Shown here piece after piece: positions 14,025-19,400 of a stretch of 19,400 nt of DNA. The stretch's first letter is position 1; every line of letters begins with the position of its first letter. Below the pieces are notes generated by a model that saw only the letters and a program-made list of their open reading frames with translations, was not told the origin of the DNA and did no database searches. A program made the position numbers and the translations under genes. Source of the DNA: CAVSBT01 sp964609465 (GTDB lineage Bacteria > Chloroflexota > Dehalococcoidia > DSTF01 > JALHUB01); assembly GCA_964609465.1 (NCBI GenBank), contig CAZSSQ010000031.1:1-19400 (forward strand), given 5' to 3'.

Positions 14025-14531
14025 ATGTTCTTCCGCGGCCGCCCCAAGGAGGGCAAGGAGCCCGGCCACGAGGCCAGGGATAGCCCAGAGACCGTTCTCC
14101 TCGACGAGGCCACCGGGCTCTGGAAGACCTGGTACTTCGAGCACCGGGTGCACGAGGAGGTGCTTAGGTGCGCCCGCTACGGGCGTGCCTTTGCAGTGAT
14201 CTTCTGGGAGCCGCGCCTCCTGCCCGGCGAGGTGCTCACCGACGAGGCCATCGCCCGCATAGGGGTCGTCATCAAGGAGGGCCTGCGCCAGACGGACCTG
14301 GCGGCCCAGCTCGAGCGCACCCGCTTCGCCGCCCTGCTGGTGGAATCCGAGCACAACACGGCGCGGACGGTGGCCTACCGCATGAAAGGTTCGCTCGCCT
14401 CACGCGTGCGCGGCGGCCCGGGCACTTGGCGCACGGGCGTGGCAATCTTCCCCGACGACGGCATAGACGTGCCCACCCTCTTCCAGGTAGCGACCCGCAA
14501 GCTCTCCGAAGACGTGGGCGTGGCCGTATAG
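14025..14531 (+). CDS. Degenerate GGDEF-like domain protein
   Basis: A 168-residue cytoplasmic protein resembling a diguanylate cyclase (GGDEF) fold that has lost its catalytic signature. DEATGLWKTWYFEHRVHEEV (27-46) matches the DxLTGLxNRRxFxxxL opening. RCARYGRAFAVIFWEPRL (48-65) matches the first strand region, GLRQTDLAAQ matches LRxxDxxAR, and WRTGVAIFPDDGIDVPTLFQVA (135-156) matches the SxGVAxxPxDGxxxxxLLxxAD closing part. Where GG[D/E]EF should be, it reads LERTRFAALL (96-105), so it should not make c-di-GMP. A regulatory or sensory role is possible but unproven. The start is the ATG with GGAGGG 4 bases upstream; the longer upstream open frame lacks a ribosome site. Confidence 0.72.
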   Translation: MFFRGRPKEGKEPGHEARDSPETVLLDEATGLWKTWYFEHRVHEEVLRCARYGRAFAVIFWEPRLLPGEVLTDEAIARIGVVIKEGLRQTDLAAQLERTRFAALLVESEHNTARTVAYRMKGSLASRVRGGPGTWRTGVAIFPDDGIDVPTLFQVATRKLSEDVGVAV

Positions 14532-14565
14532 CTTCGCCCGCCGTGCCAGCGCCGGCCAATCCTCG

Positions 14566-15420
14566 CTAGCGGAAGGGGTAGAGGGGAAGACCTGATACGT
14601 CCAGGTCGAAGGCGAGGACGCGCCTGCCGGCAGAGTCCGTCACGAAGAGCGTCCTGCCCTGGGGCCCACCGAAACAGCAGTTGGTGGGCATGGAACTCTC
14701 GCCGCAGGGGTAGCTCCCCACACGGCGCCCATCGCCGTCGAACACCTGGACCTCGTGGGCCAGCGTGGCCGCCACGTAGAGCCTGCCCTGCTCATCGAAG
14801 CAGAGGCCGTCGGGGAGGCCGAGTTCGGTGCGACAGAACTCCTGGGGCTCGCTCACGGCGCCGCCCCGCAGTTGGTACAGCAGCACCCGCTGGCGGAAGG
14901 TCTCGGCCACGTACAGCTCACGGGGGTCCGGCCCGAAGACGAGCCCGTTGATGAATGCGGGGCCCTCTGCCAGGAGCTGCGGTGCGCTCCCCATCTCCAT
15001 GGCATAGAGGCGACCCGGCCTCGTGTTCTCGCCCGTGGCCGGGCCACGGGGGTCCGTGAAGTACAGGCGGCCGTCCGGCCCGAAGCACAGGTCGTTCGGC
15101 GCATCGAGACCCTCCGCGATGTAGGTCACCTCTCCGCCCACGACGCGCTGAATCCCAGGCACGGCCGGCGCCGGAACCCGCTCCCCCATCCCGAAGATGC
15201 CGCCGTTCTGCGCCACGTAGAGGACGCCGCCTTCGCCCTCCGTGAGGCCGTTGGGGCCGCCTCCCGTCTGGGCCACAACCCTTCCGCCGCCAGCCCCGAC
15301 CTCATAGAGGCGGCCATGACTAATGGAGGTCACCACCAGACGGCCGTCGCTGGTCCATACGGGGCCTTCGGTGAAGCCGAGCTTCGTGCCGATGACGCGA
15401 GGCTCCATCACAGAGGTCAT
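14566..15420 (-). CDS. SMP-30/gluconolactonase-like beta-propeller protein
   Basis: A 284-residue six-bladed beta-propeller of the SMP-30 / gluconolactonase / regucalcin family, divalent-metal lactonases or esterases. Metal-site residues visible: Glu18 in FTEGPVW, Asn109 in APNDLCFGPDGRLYFTD, Asn158 in FINGLVFGPD, and Asp204 in LPDGLCFDEQG. The repeated strand pattern (GRLYxxx, xxLYVAxT) marks the blades. The ATG at 15420 is chosen because AGGGGG lies about 7 bases upstream and because the longer open frame to 15573 adds sequence without homology. No signal peptide. Convergent with the GGDEF-like gene, divergent from the F420-family gene; pairing with the latter suggests sugar-acid or lactone chemistry, but this is inference. 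Confidence 0.87.
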   Translation of the reverse strand: MTSVMEPRVIGTKLGFTEGPVWTSDGRLVVTSISHGRLYEVGAGGGRVVAQTGGGPNGLTEGEGGVLYVAQNGGIFGMGERVPAPAVPGIQRVVGGEVTYIAEGLDAPNDLCFGPDGRLYFTDPRGPATGENTRPGRLYAMEMGSAPQLLAEGPAFINGLVFGPDPRELYVAETFRQRVLLYQLRGGAVSEPQEFCRTELGLPDGLCFDEQGRLYVAATLAHEVQVFDGDGRRVGSYPCGESSMPTNCCFGGPQGRTLFVTDSAGRRVLAFDLDVSGLPLYPFR

Positions 15421-15466
15421 TGTAGCCCCCTGGGCACTAGCCGGCCAGTCTTCTCCGGCAGAGGCC

Positions 15467-15497
15467 TTGACAAGGGGCGCAGGCAAGGCCGCATGAT
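15467..15497 (+). promoter_or_regulatory. Candidate promoter for the F420-family gene
   Basis: TTGACA (15467-15472) is perfect. The best -10 is CATGAT (15492-15497) after a 19-base spacer, four of six matches. It is about 64 bases before the downstream ATG, in the 140-base divergent gap with the SMP-30-like gene. Confidence 0.35.
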
Positions 15498-15560
15498 ACG
15501 CAGCGCGTAGCGGCACACCTGGGCAGAGCATACGGGAGAAAGGGGGCTGGACGGACAGCC

Positions 15561-16550
15561 ATGACCGCGCCATTTATCGGCTACCACGCCGCCCACGAGC
15601 AGTTCACGGCCTCGGAGCTGGTGCGCTTCGCCCCTATGGCCGAGGACGCGGGCTTCGACGGCCTGTGGGTGACCGACCACTTCCACCCCTGGCAGGACAA
15701 CCAGGGCCACGCTGGCCACGCCTGGATCACCCTCGCCGCCATCGGCCAGCGAACGCAGCGGCTGCTCCTGGGCACCGGCGTCACCTGCCCCACCTATCGA
15801 TTCCACCCGGCCGAGGTGGCCCACGGCTTCGCCACCCTGGCTGGGCTTCACCCCGGCAGGATCTTCCTTGGCGTGGGCATCGGCGAGGCCATCAACGAAT
15901 ATCCCCTCGCCGGCTACGGCCCCTACCGGGAACGGGCCGCGCGCCTGGTCGAGGCCATCGCGCTGATCCGCCAGCTCTGGTCGGGGGAATGGGTCGACTT
16001 CGAAGGGCGCTACTTCCGGGCCAAAGGGGCGAAGCTGTACGACAGGCCGCCGCAGCCCATCCCCATCTACGTCGCCGCATTCGGACCGAAGAGCGCCCGC
16101 ATGGCCGGTGAGCACGGCGACGGCTGGGTCAGCAACGCCGAGGTCCTGGTCTGGCTCCCGCAGTGCTATGAGGCGTTTCGAGAAGGGGCCAAAGCCGCCG
16201 GCAAGGACCCCGGCACGATGCCGAGGCTGGCGGAGCTGATCGTCATCGCCGGCGACCGGGCCGAGGCGCTAGAGGCGGCGCGCCTGTGGCAGTTCGCGGC
16301 CATCCCCTTCGAGGCGCTGGGCATCCCCGACCCGCGGGAGGTGCAGCGGCTGGCCGAGGAACGCTCATCGCCGGAGCAGATCATCCCGCGCTGGGTGGTC
16401 AGCCCGGAGCCCGAGGCCCACATCGAGGCGATCCGCTGGCTGGCCGAGCACGGGGCAACGCACGTCTTCATCCATGCCCCCCAGCCCGACCAGCCGCGCC
16501 TCATCCGCTTTTACGGCGAGCACGTGATCCCCGCCGTCAAGCGTGGGTAG
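15561..16550 (+). CDS. F420-dependent oxidoreductase, glucose-6-phosphate dehydrogenase-like (LLM family)
   Basis: A 329-residue luciferase-like TIM-barrel enzyme. It follows the F420-dependent glucose-6-phosphate dehydrogenase pattern along its length: IGYHAAHEQF (6-15), WVTDHFHPWQDNQGHAGHAW (36-55), TQRLLLGTGVTCPTYRFHPA, HPGRIFLGVGIGEAINEYP, LWSGEWVDFEGRYFRAKGAK, PIPIYVAAFGPKSARMAGEH and YGEHVIPAVKRG at the end. The His in SDHF/TDHF and the Glu in GEAxNE are the family's catalytic or F420-proximal residues. These enzymes pass hydride from a substrate to cofactor F420. The family also includes dehydrogenases with other substrates (hydroxymycolate, alcohols), so glucose-6-phosphate is only one possibility. 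ATG start; the ribosome site is weak. Confidence 0.87.
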   Translation: MTAPFIGYHAAHEQFTASELVRFAPMAEDAGFDGLWVTDHFHPWQDNQGHAGHAWITLAAIGQRTQRLLLGTGVTCPTYRFHPAEVAHGFATLAGLHPGRIFLGVGIGEAINEYPLAGYGPYRERAARLVEAIALIRQLWSGEWVDFEGRYFRAKGAKLYDRPPQPIPIYVAAFGPKSARMAGEHGDGWVSNAEVLVWLPQCYEAFREGAKAAGKDPGTMPRLAELIVIAGDRAEALEAARLWQFAAIPFEALGIPDPREVQRLAEERSSPEQIIPRWVVSPEPEAHIEAIRWLAEHGATHVFIHAPQPDQPRLIRFYGEHVIPAVKRG

Positions 16551-16571
16551 CCCGGCGGGGCGGGCATCTTT
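16550..16571 (+). terminator. Possible weak terminator
   Basis: GCCCG (16550-16554) and CGGGC (16561-16565) form a 5-base stem over a 6-base loop, followed by ATCTTT. It begins at the last base of the stop codon of the F420-family gene. Short stem and poor T-run keep confidence low. Confidence 0.3.
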
Positions 16572-16593
16572 GCCAACAGCGAAAGTCAGCCCC

Positions 16594-16623
16594 TTGACAG
16601 GGTAAGAACGCGCGTGCTATATT
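16594..16623 (+). promoter_or_regulatory. Near-consensus sigma-70 promoter
   Basis: TTGACA (16594-16599), an 18-base spacer, and TATATT (16618-16623): eleven of twelve consensus bases. It lies 38 bases ahead of the ATG of the SDH-type protease gene. This is the strongest promoter-like sequence in the window and suggests the protease and the coupled small gene are transcribed on their own. Confidence 0.72.
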
Positions 16624-16661
16624 TCGCCCGATAGCTCGCTATGCAGAAGGGAGTCTGTGCA

Positions 16662-17702
16662 ATGGCGCGAGAAGAGCGACAAAAGCTAATCACGGAGCTA
16701 CAGGACGAGCGCAAGAGCAAGGTCATCACCTACCTCACCAGCACCCGACCGGGACTTGAAGTCCCGATGGCGATGGACGTTGTGCGGCTCTTCTTCGATC
16801 ACGTCCAGACGTTCGGTGCTGCCCCGGTGGAGCAGATCGACTTGGTTCTCCACAGCAACGGGGGAGATGGCGTTGTTCCCTGGCGGCTCGTCACGCTCCT
16901 CCGAGAGCGCTGCAACAAGTTCGCGGTCTTGGTTCCGCATCGCGCTTTCAGCGCCGCCACGCTAACAGCGCTGGGGGCGGACGAGATCGTAATGCATCCG
17001 CTTGCGATGCTCGGCCCGGTTGACCCCACGACCGCCAACGCCTTCAATCCACGCGACCCGACGAATCAGCAGCAAGTGCTGGGCATAAGCGTGGAGGACG
17101 TTGCTGCGTACGTGGCGCTGGTCAAGGAGGACGTGGGAATCACTCACGAAGACGAACTCGTCCAGGCGTTCAATATCCTGGCCCAAATGGTGCACCCCCT
17201 AGCTCTGGGGAACGTGAAGCGCACAAGTCAACAGTCCAGAATGATGGCCAGGAAGTTACTGGCGCTACATATGGATCGGGCGACGGAGGAGCATAGGATA
17301 GATCAGATCGTGGAGGCGCTTAGTTCCCGGCTCTACTACCATGGGCACCCGATCAACCGGCGCGAGGCGAAGGAAGACCTAAACTTGAAGGTGCAGGATT
17401 GCTCTCGGCGGGTCGAAGATATCTTGTGGGGCCTGTACACAGAGTACGAGAAAGAGATGAAGCTTGGTGACCCGCTGTATAGCCCTGCGCTGGAGTTTGT
17501 GGCTTCGGGCACAGCTACCCAGCCTCAGCAAGTATCGATCTACCAGCCCCAGGAGCCCCATCGTCTGGCATACCTTGAGTCGGAGACGCTCACCCATGTG
17601 TTCCTGCAGCACTATGAGTTGGCGGGGAGCCGCTTGCCAAATGGGGCAATACAGGCTACACTATTAACCCGCAGTCAAGGCTGGACGGAGGAATCTTCAT
17701 GA
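16662..17702 (+). CDS. SDH-type ClpP-fold serine protease (serine dehydrogenase proteinase family)
   Basis: A 346-residue protein of the SDH_sah family, ClpP/SppA-crotonase fold. Features: IDLVLHSNGGDG (59-70, oxyanion-type glycines), AFSAATLTALGADEIVMHPL (95-114) with Ser97 as presumed nucleophile, LGPVDPT (117-123), HPLALGNVKRTSQQSRMMAR (178-197), and YYHGHPINRREAKE (225-238). No signal peptide or clear membrane helix, so probably cytoplasmic. The ATG at 16662 is preferred over 16641 because AGAAGGGAG precedes it by about 8 bases. Its stop overlaps the next start (ATGA). Base composition is lower in GC than its neighbours: 52% in 17221-17280 versus 75% in 16261-16320. The Ser assignment and the physiological substrate are inferred. 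Confidence 0.85.
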   Translation: MAREERQKLITELQDERKSKVITYLTSTRPGLEVPMAMDVVRLFFDHVQTFGAAPVEQIDLVLHSNGGDGVVPWRLVTLLRERCNKFAVLVPHRAFSAATLTALGADEIVMHPLAMLGPVDPTTANAFNPRDPTNQQQVLGISVEDVAAYVALVKEDVGITHEDELVQAFNILAQMVHPLALGNVKRTSQQSRMMARKLLALHMDRATEEHRIDQIVEALSSRLYYHGHPINRREAKEDLNLKVQDCSRRVEDILWGLYTEYEKEMKLGDPLYSPALEFVASGTATQPQQVSIYQPQEPHRLAYLESETLTHVFLQHYELAGSRLPNGAIQATLLTRSQGWTEESS

Positions 17703-17890
17703 ACCCAAAGGAACAGCCAACGACGACCGCGCAACCAACTAGGGCCGTCTCTTCTGACAGCTATCGGGTCAGCATCTCGGCCGTCCCAGACCACCTCGGT
17801 TCGACTACTCTGCCTTCACCTGGCCCCATCGTCGACCCACGGTTGGGGTCATCAACTGCTCCGATTCTCACGGCACCCGAGCAGTCCTAG
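17699..17890 (+). CDS. Small Pro/Ser/Thr-rich protein, translationally coupled to the protease
   Basis: A 63-residue unrecognised protein (starts MNPKEQPTTTAQPTRAVSSD, ends SSTAPILTAPEQS). The ATG overlaps the protease stop in an ATGA, and GGAGG (17687-17691) sits 7 bases upstream, an ideal ribosome site. It has no hydrophobic segment, no Cys, and is predicted disordered by eye. The arrangement makes a real coupled gene likely despite its length. It could be a substrate, adaptor or regulator of the protease; nothing in the sequence decides this. Confidence 0.62.
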   Translation: MNPKEQPTTTAQPTRAVSSDSYRVSISAVPDHLGSTTLPSPGPIVDPRLGSSTAPILTAPEQS

Positions 17891-18153
17891 CCCTGCCTCT
17901 GGCAAGGAGCTGGAGCGCCCCCTCCCCGGGCGGCCCCCATCGCGCCTGCGGCTGGTCTTGACGCTAGCTGGCTTGTTCGGCGGCCTACTGCCTCGGTTCG
18001 GCGGTCGGCGGCCCCTCGGCCTGGCACCTCATCCCGACCGGTCTGGTGTAAGATCGGGCCTGGAGACAGAAAGCCCGCCGCGCCAACAACGAGGCCCCGG
18101 GCCGGCTTCCGGGTCGGCTCTGGGTGTGGCGGCGGCTGCGGCGCCAGGCAGCA
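17891..18153. other. Intergenic region without a clear gene
   Basis: 263 GC-rich bases between the small coupled gene and the two-helix membrane protein. A TTGACG at 17958-17963 and a TAAGAT at 18049-18054 are too far apart to form one promoter. An open frame here starting at 17958 has no coding character. Confidence 0.4.
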
Positions 18154-18351
18154 ATGGCTGGACTTGATCCCCTGGTTGAGGAGGCGCTGGTCGCCGTCCT
18201 GGCGATCGGCGCCCTGATAGCGGTTATCTCCCTGCTTTACTGGCTCTCTACCGGCCTCTCCCCGTGGCCTCTCGTGGTCCTGGCGGAGATAGCCGCCTTC
18301 GGGACGGGAATGGCAGTCCTCCTGGCTACCTCACCGCGACGTCACAGGTGA
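18154..18351 (+). CDS. Small two-helix membrane protein, hypothetical
   Basis: A 65-residue open frame from ATG 18154 (MAGLDPLVEEALVAVLAIGA) with two hydrophobic stretches, about 10-32 and 38-60, and a basic end (SPRRHR). This is a typical small integral membrane protein layout. The ribosome site (AGGCAG) is weak. No family recognised and the neighbours give no clue. It might be spurious, but the clean hydrophobic pattern on the coding strand supports it. Confidence 0.42.
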   Translation: MAGLDPLVEEALVAVLAIGALIAVISLLYWLSTGLSPWPLVVLAEIAAFGTGMAVLLATSPRRHR

Positions 18352-18438
18352 TGGCTGTGCCTTCCCCTCCAAGGTGAAGAAGCCCCAACGCCTCCGCGGC
18401 AGGCCCCGCCATCGTAAAGGCAAGCGGGACTGGGCCCG

Positions 18439-18543
18439 TCACCCGCGCAGGTTCTTCCTCTTGTTCGCCACGTAGTCCACGAGGATGTACTGGCCCAGCC
18501 GGTCGGGGGTGGTGTAGAAGACGCACCCCTTGTGGATTCTCGC
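18439..18543 (-). pseudogene. Orphan copy of the 3' end of the VWA-domain gene
   Basis: 105 bases matching 19231-19335 with 9 mismatches, in the same orientation. It encodes the last residues KGCVFYTTPDRLGQYILVDY and VANKRKNLRG plus the same TGA (18441-18439), and it has no start. It lies 21 bases beyond the lipoprotein stop. See the direct-repeat entry and the finding on duplication. Confidence 0.85.
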
Positions 18544-18562
18544 GCTATGGCTCAGGCACCAT

Positions 18563-18583
18563 TGCTACGGCGAAACCGTAGCA
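18563..18583 (-). other. Hairpin over the lipoprotein stop codon
   Basis: A perfect 8-base stem, TGCTACGG (18563-18570) with CCGTAGCA (18576-18583), over a 5-base loop. The TAG stop (18567-18565) lies within the stem. There is no T-run after it, so it is not a standard terminator; it could stabilise the mRNA end. Confidence 0.5.
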
Positions 18584-19059
18584 GTGGGCGTCGCGACGGC
18601 GGTAGCCGTGGCTGTCGGCGTGGGTGTGGGACTGGGCGTGACGGTAGGTGTGGGGGTCTGAGTGGGAGCGGCCGTCGGCACAGGCGAGGGCGTGGGCGTG
18701 GGCGCGGGAACCTTCTTTCTGGTCAGCGCGAAGCTTTGTATCTCCCAGATATATACATCGTTGTCGTCGTACTCCACGTCCCTTTCTACCACCAGCGTCT
18801 GGTAGCCGGGCGCCAGCACGATGAACGTCGCCAGCCCCTTGGCTGGGATACGGTCCCCCTCCACGGCGTCGAAACGATAGAGACCGTTGTCGCCGGCAAC
18901 CTTGGCGCCGACCGCGCCGCTGCTGTCAACGTAGATGACGCTCGCGCCCTCTACGCCCTCGCCGGTCTCGGCGTCGGTTACCACTCCCCAGGCGCAGCCT
19001 GTGACAAGCAGCCCGACTCCAGCCAACACCGCGACACACCAGGCGAGTCTCGTCTTCAT
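18565..19059 (-). CDS. Lipoprotein with carboxypeptidase-regulatory-like domain and Pro-Thr tail
   Basis: A 164-residue secreted lipoprotein. The signal peptide is MKTRLAWCVAVLAGVGLLVTGC with lipobox LVTGC (Cys23 lipidated). Next comes a carboxypeptidase-regulatory-like beta-sandwich: GVVTDAETGEGVEGASVIYVD (25-45), a GDNGLYRFDAVEGD-type stretch and FIVLAPGYQTLVVERDVEYD. Residues about 120-164 are low-complexity PTPTPSP/TATATA repeats, often a wall-spanning or glycosylated linker. The ATG has GGGAGGGAGGGA just upstream; longer upstream frames lack homology. The stop codon lies in a hairpin. Flanked by duplicated ends of the VWA gene. The domain call is by pattern; no binding partner can be named. 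Confidence 0.83.
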   Translation of the reverse strand: MKTRLAWCVAVLAGVGLLVTGCAWGVVTDAETGEGVEGASVIYVDSSGAVGAKVAGDNGLYRFDAVEGDRIPAKGLATFIVLAPGYQTLVVERDVEYDDNDVYIWEIQSFALTRKKVPAPTPTPSPVPTAAPTQTPTPTVTPSPTPTPTATATAVATPTATVSP

Positions 19060-19128
19060 GGGGTCCCTCCCTCCCGGACGGCTCCCGCTCATCGCTGAAC
19101 CGCTGCCTGCCGCCTGCCGACGCCCCGG

Positions 19129-19134
19129 ATTATA
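19129..19134 (-). promoter_or_regulatory. Candidate -10 box for the lipoprotein gene
   Basis: TATAAT on the minus strand in the context TGCTATAATCC, 69 bases ahead of the lipoprotein ATG. The -35 position at 17-base spacing reads GGAACA, only three of six matches. The same TGCTATAAT context precedes recF. Confidence 0.45.
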
Positions 19135-19168
19135 GCACGCCCGCGGTGGCATGTTCCGCTCGAACGTG

Positions 19169-19199
19169 AAAAGGCCCGCGACGTTGCCGCCACGGGCCT
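19169..19199 (-). terminator. Intrinsic terminator after the VWA-domain gene
   Basis: On the minus strand AGGCCCG (19199-19193) pairs with CGGGCCT (19178-19172), followed by a short T-run TTTT (19172-19169). It lies 32 bases after the VWA stop codon and ahead of the lipoprotein promoter, so the two genes are probably separate transcripts. Confidence 0.65.
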
Positions 19200-19230
19200 C
19201 CGTATCGCAAAGATAAGCGCGGCTAAGCCC

Positions 19231-19400
19231 TCACCCGCGCAGGTTCTTCCGCTTGTTCGCCACGTAGTCCACGAGGATGTACTCGCCCAGCCTGTCGGGG
19301 GTAGTGTAGAAGACCCGCCCCTTGTTGATCTTCGCCATCTGGTTGACGAACTCCTTCAGGTAGTAGTTGCGGTCCAGCATGAAGGTGTTGATGACGATCC
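19231..19400 (-). CDS. VWA-domain protein, C-terminal part (runs off window)
   Basis: The last 56 residues of a protein whose start lies beyond the window. The readable part is INTFMLDRNYYLKEFVNQMA, then KINKGRVFYTTPDRLGEYIL and VDYVANKRKNLRG. This ending (MLDRxxYLxxFVxxMxxINxGRxFxTTPDxLGEYxLVDY) is typical of bacterial von Willebrand factor A proteins that partner MoxR- or Mg-chelatase-like AAA ATPases. The metal-binding MIDAS residues lie upstream and are not visible. A 105-base copy of its 3' end lies at 18439-18543. Confidence 0.75.
   Translation of the reverse strand, partial: IVINTFMLDRNYYLKEFVNQMAKINKGRVFYTTPDRLGEYILVDYVANKRKNLRG

Larger units (their letters stand above)
18439..19335. 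repeat. Direct repeat pair (18439-18543 and 19231-19335) flanking the lipoprotein gene
   Basis: Two 105-base direct copies, 96 of 105 bases identical, with start points 792 bases apart. They bracket the lipoprotein gene, its promoter region, and the VWA-gene terminator. The right copy is the true end of the VWA gene. The arrangement could come from tandem duplication followed by loss, or from insertion of a segment at a gene's 3' end with the end regenerated. Confidence 0.82.

Noticed and set aside
15421..15573. N-terminal extension of the SMP-30-like protein as a signal peptide
   Set aside because: The extension is not a clean signal sequence and overlaps the divergent gene start; the ATG at 15420 has AGGGGG correctly spaced.
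17958..18167. Small plus-strand open frame before the two-helix protein
   Set aside because: No ribosome site, Arg/Gly/Pro-rich translation, and it overlaps the more plausible membrane-protein start.

Overview
The window is GC-rich, densely coded bacterial DNA. Several things point to the Chloroflexota, probably a Dehalococcoidia-like lineage: a System I cytochrome c maturation operon with a Cys-type CcmE, a protein of the F420-dependent glucose-6-phosphate dehydrogenase family, ACR3, a two-domain TrkA-type K+ channel, and short nested palindromic repeats containing CTTCGACAAGCTCAGG-like and GTCATTCTGAG-like cores. The assignment is inferred from gene content, not from a marker gene.

Layout. 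Left edge: the 3' part of an ACR3 arsenite exporter (+) runs tail-to-tail into, and overlaps, a creatininase-family hydrolase with a C-terminal membrane segment (-). A 368-base gap follows, holding a strongly self-complementary element just ahead of a coiled-coil protein of unknown function (+). Then come recF (+) and a PrsW-type intramembrane metalloprotease (+), which share a 4-base stop/start overlap. Two palindromic repeats (5777-6047) separate these from a minus-strand pair, a diacylglycerol-kinase-like lipid kinase and a K+ channel with RCK domains.

The centre (8229-13752, minus strand) is a cytochrome c maturation operon read in the order ccmE, ccmF, a truncated ccmH remnant, a ccmI-like membrane protein, ccmA, ccmB, a palindromic repeat, ccmC, ccmD. 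CcmA/B/C/D should load heme onto CcmE, and CcmF should pass it to apocytochromes outside the membrane. CcmE has Cys rather than His at the heme-binding position, and the ccmH reading frame has lost its CXXC half. This resembles the described System I variant that works with a Cys-type CcmE and no CcmH.

Right part: a degenerate GGDEF-like protein (+), an SMP-30/gluconolactonase-like protein (-), a divergent F420-family oxidoreductase (+), and then a visibly less GC-rich pair. That pair is a ClpP-fold SDH-type serine protease with a near-consensus promoter and a translationally coupled 63-residue Pro/Ser/Thr-rich protein. The right end has a small two-helix membrane protein and a lipoprotein with a Pro-Thr tail. 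The lipoprotein is flanked by two 105-base direct copies of the 3' end of a VWA-domain gene: one is the true gene end at the window edge, the other an orphan fragment.

The most interesting items are the CcmE/CcmH state, the repeat that supplies TAG stop codons to two unrelated genes, the protease and small-protein pair, the structured element upstream of the coiled-coil gene, and the lipoprotein cassette between duplicated VWA ends. No rRNA, tRNA, CRISPR array or complete insertion sequence was seen.
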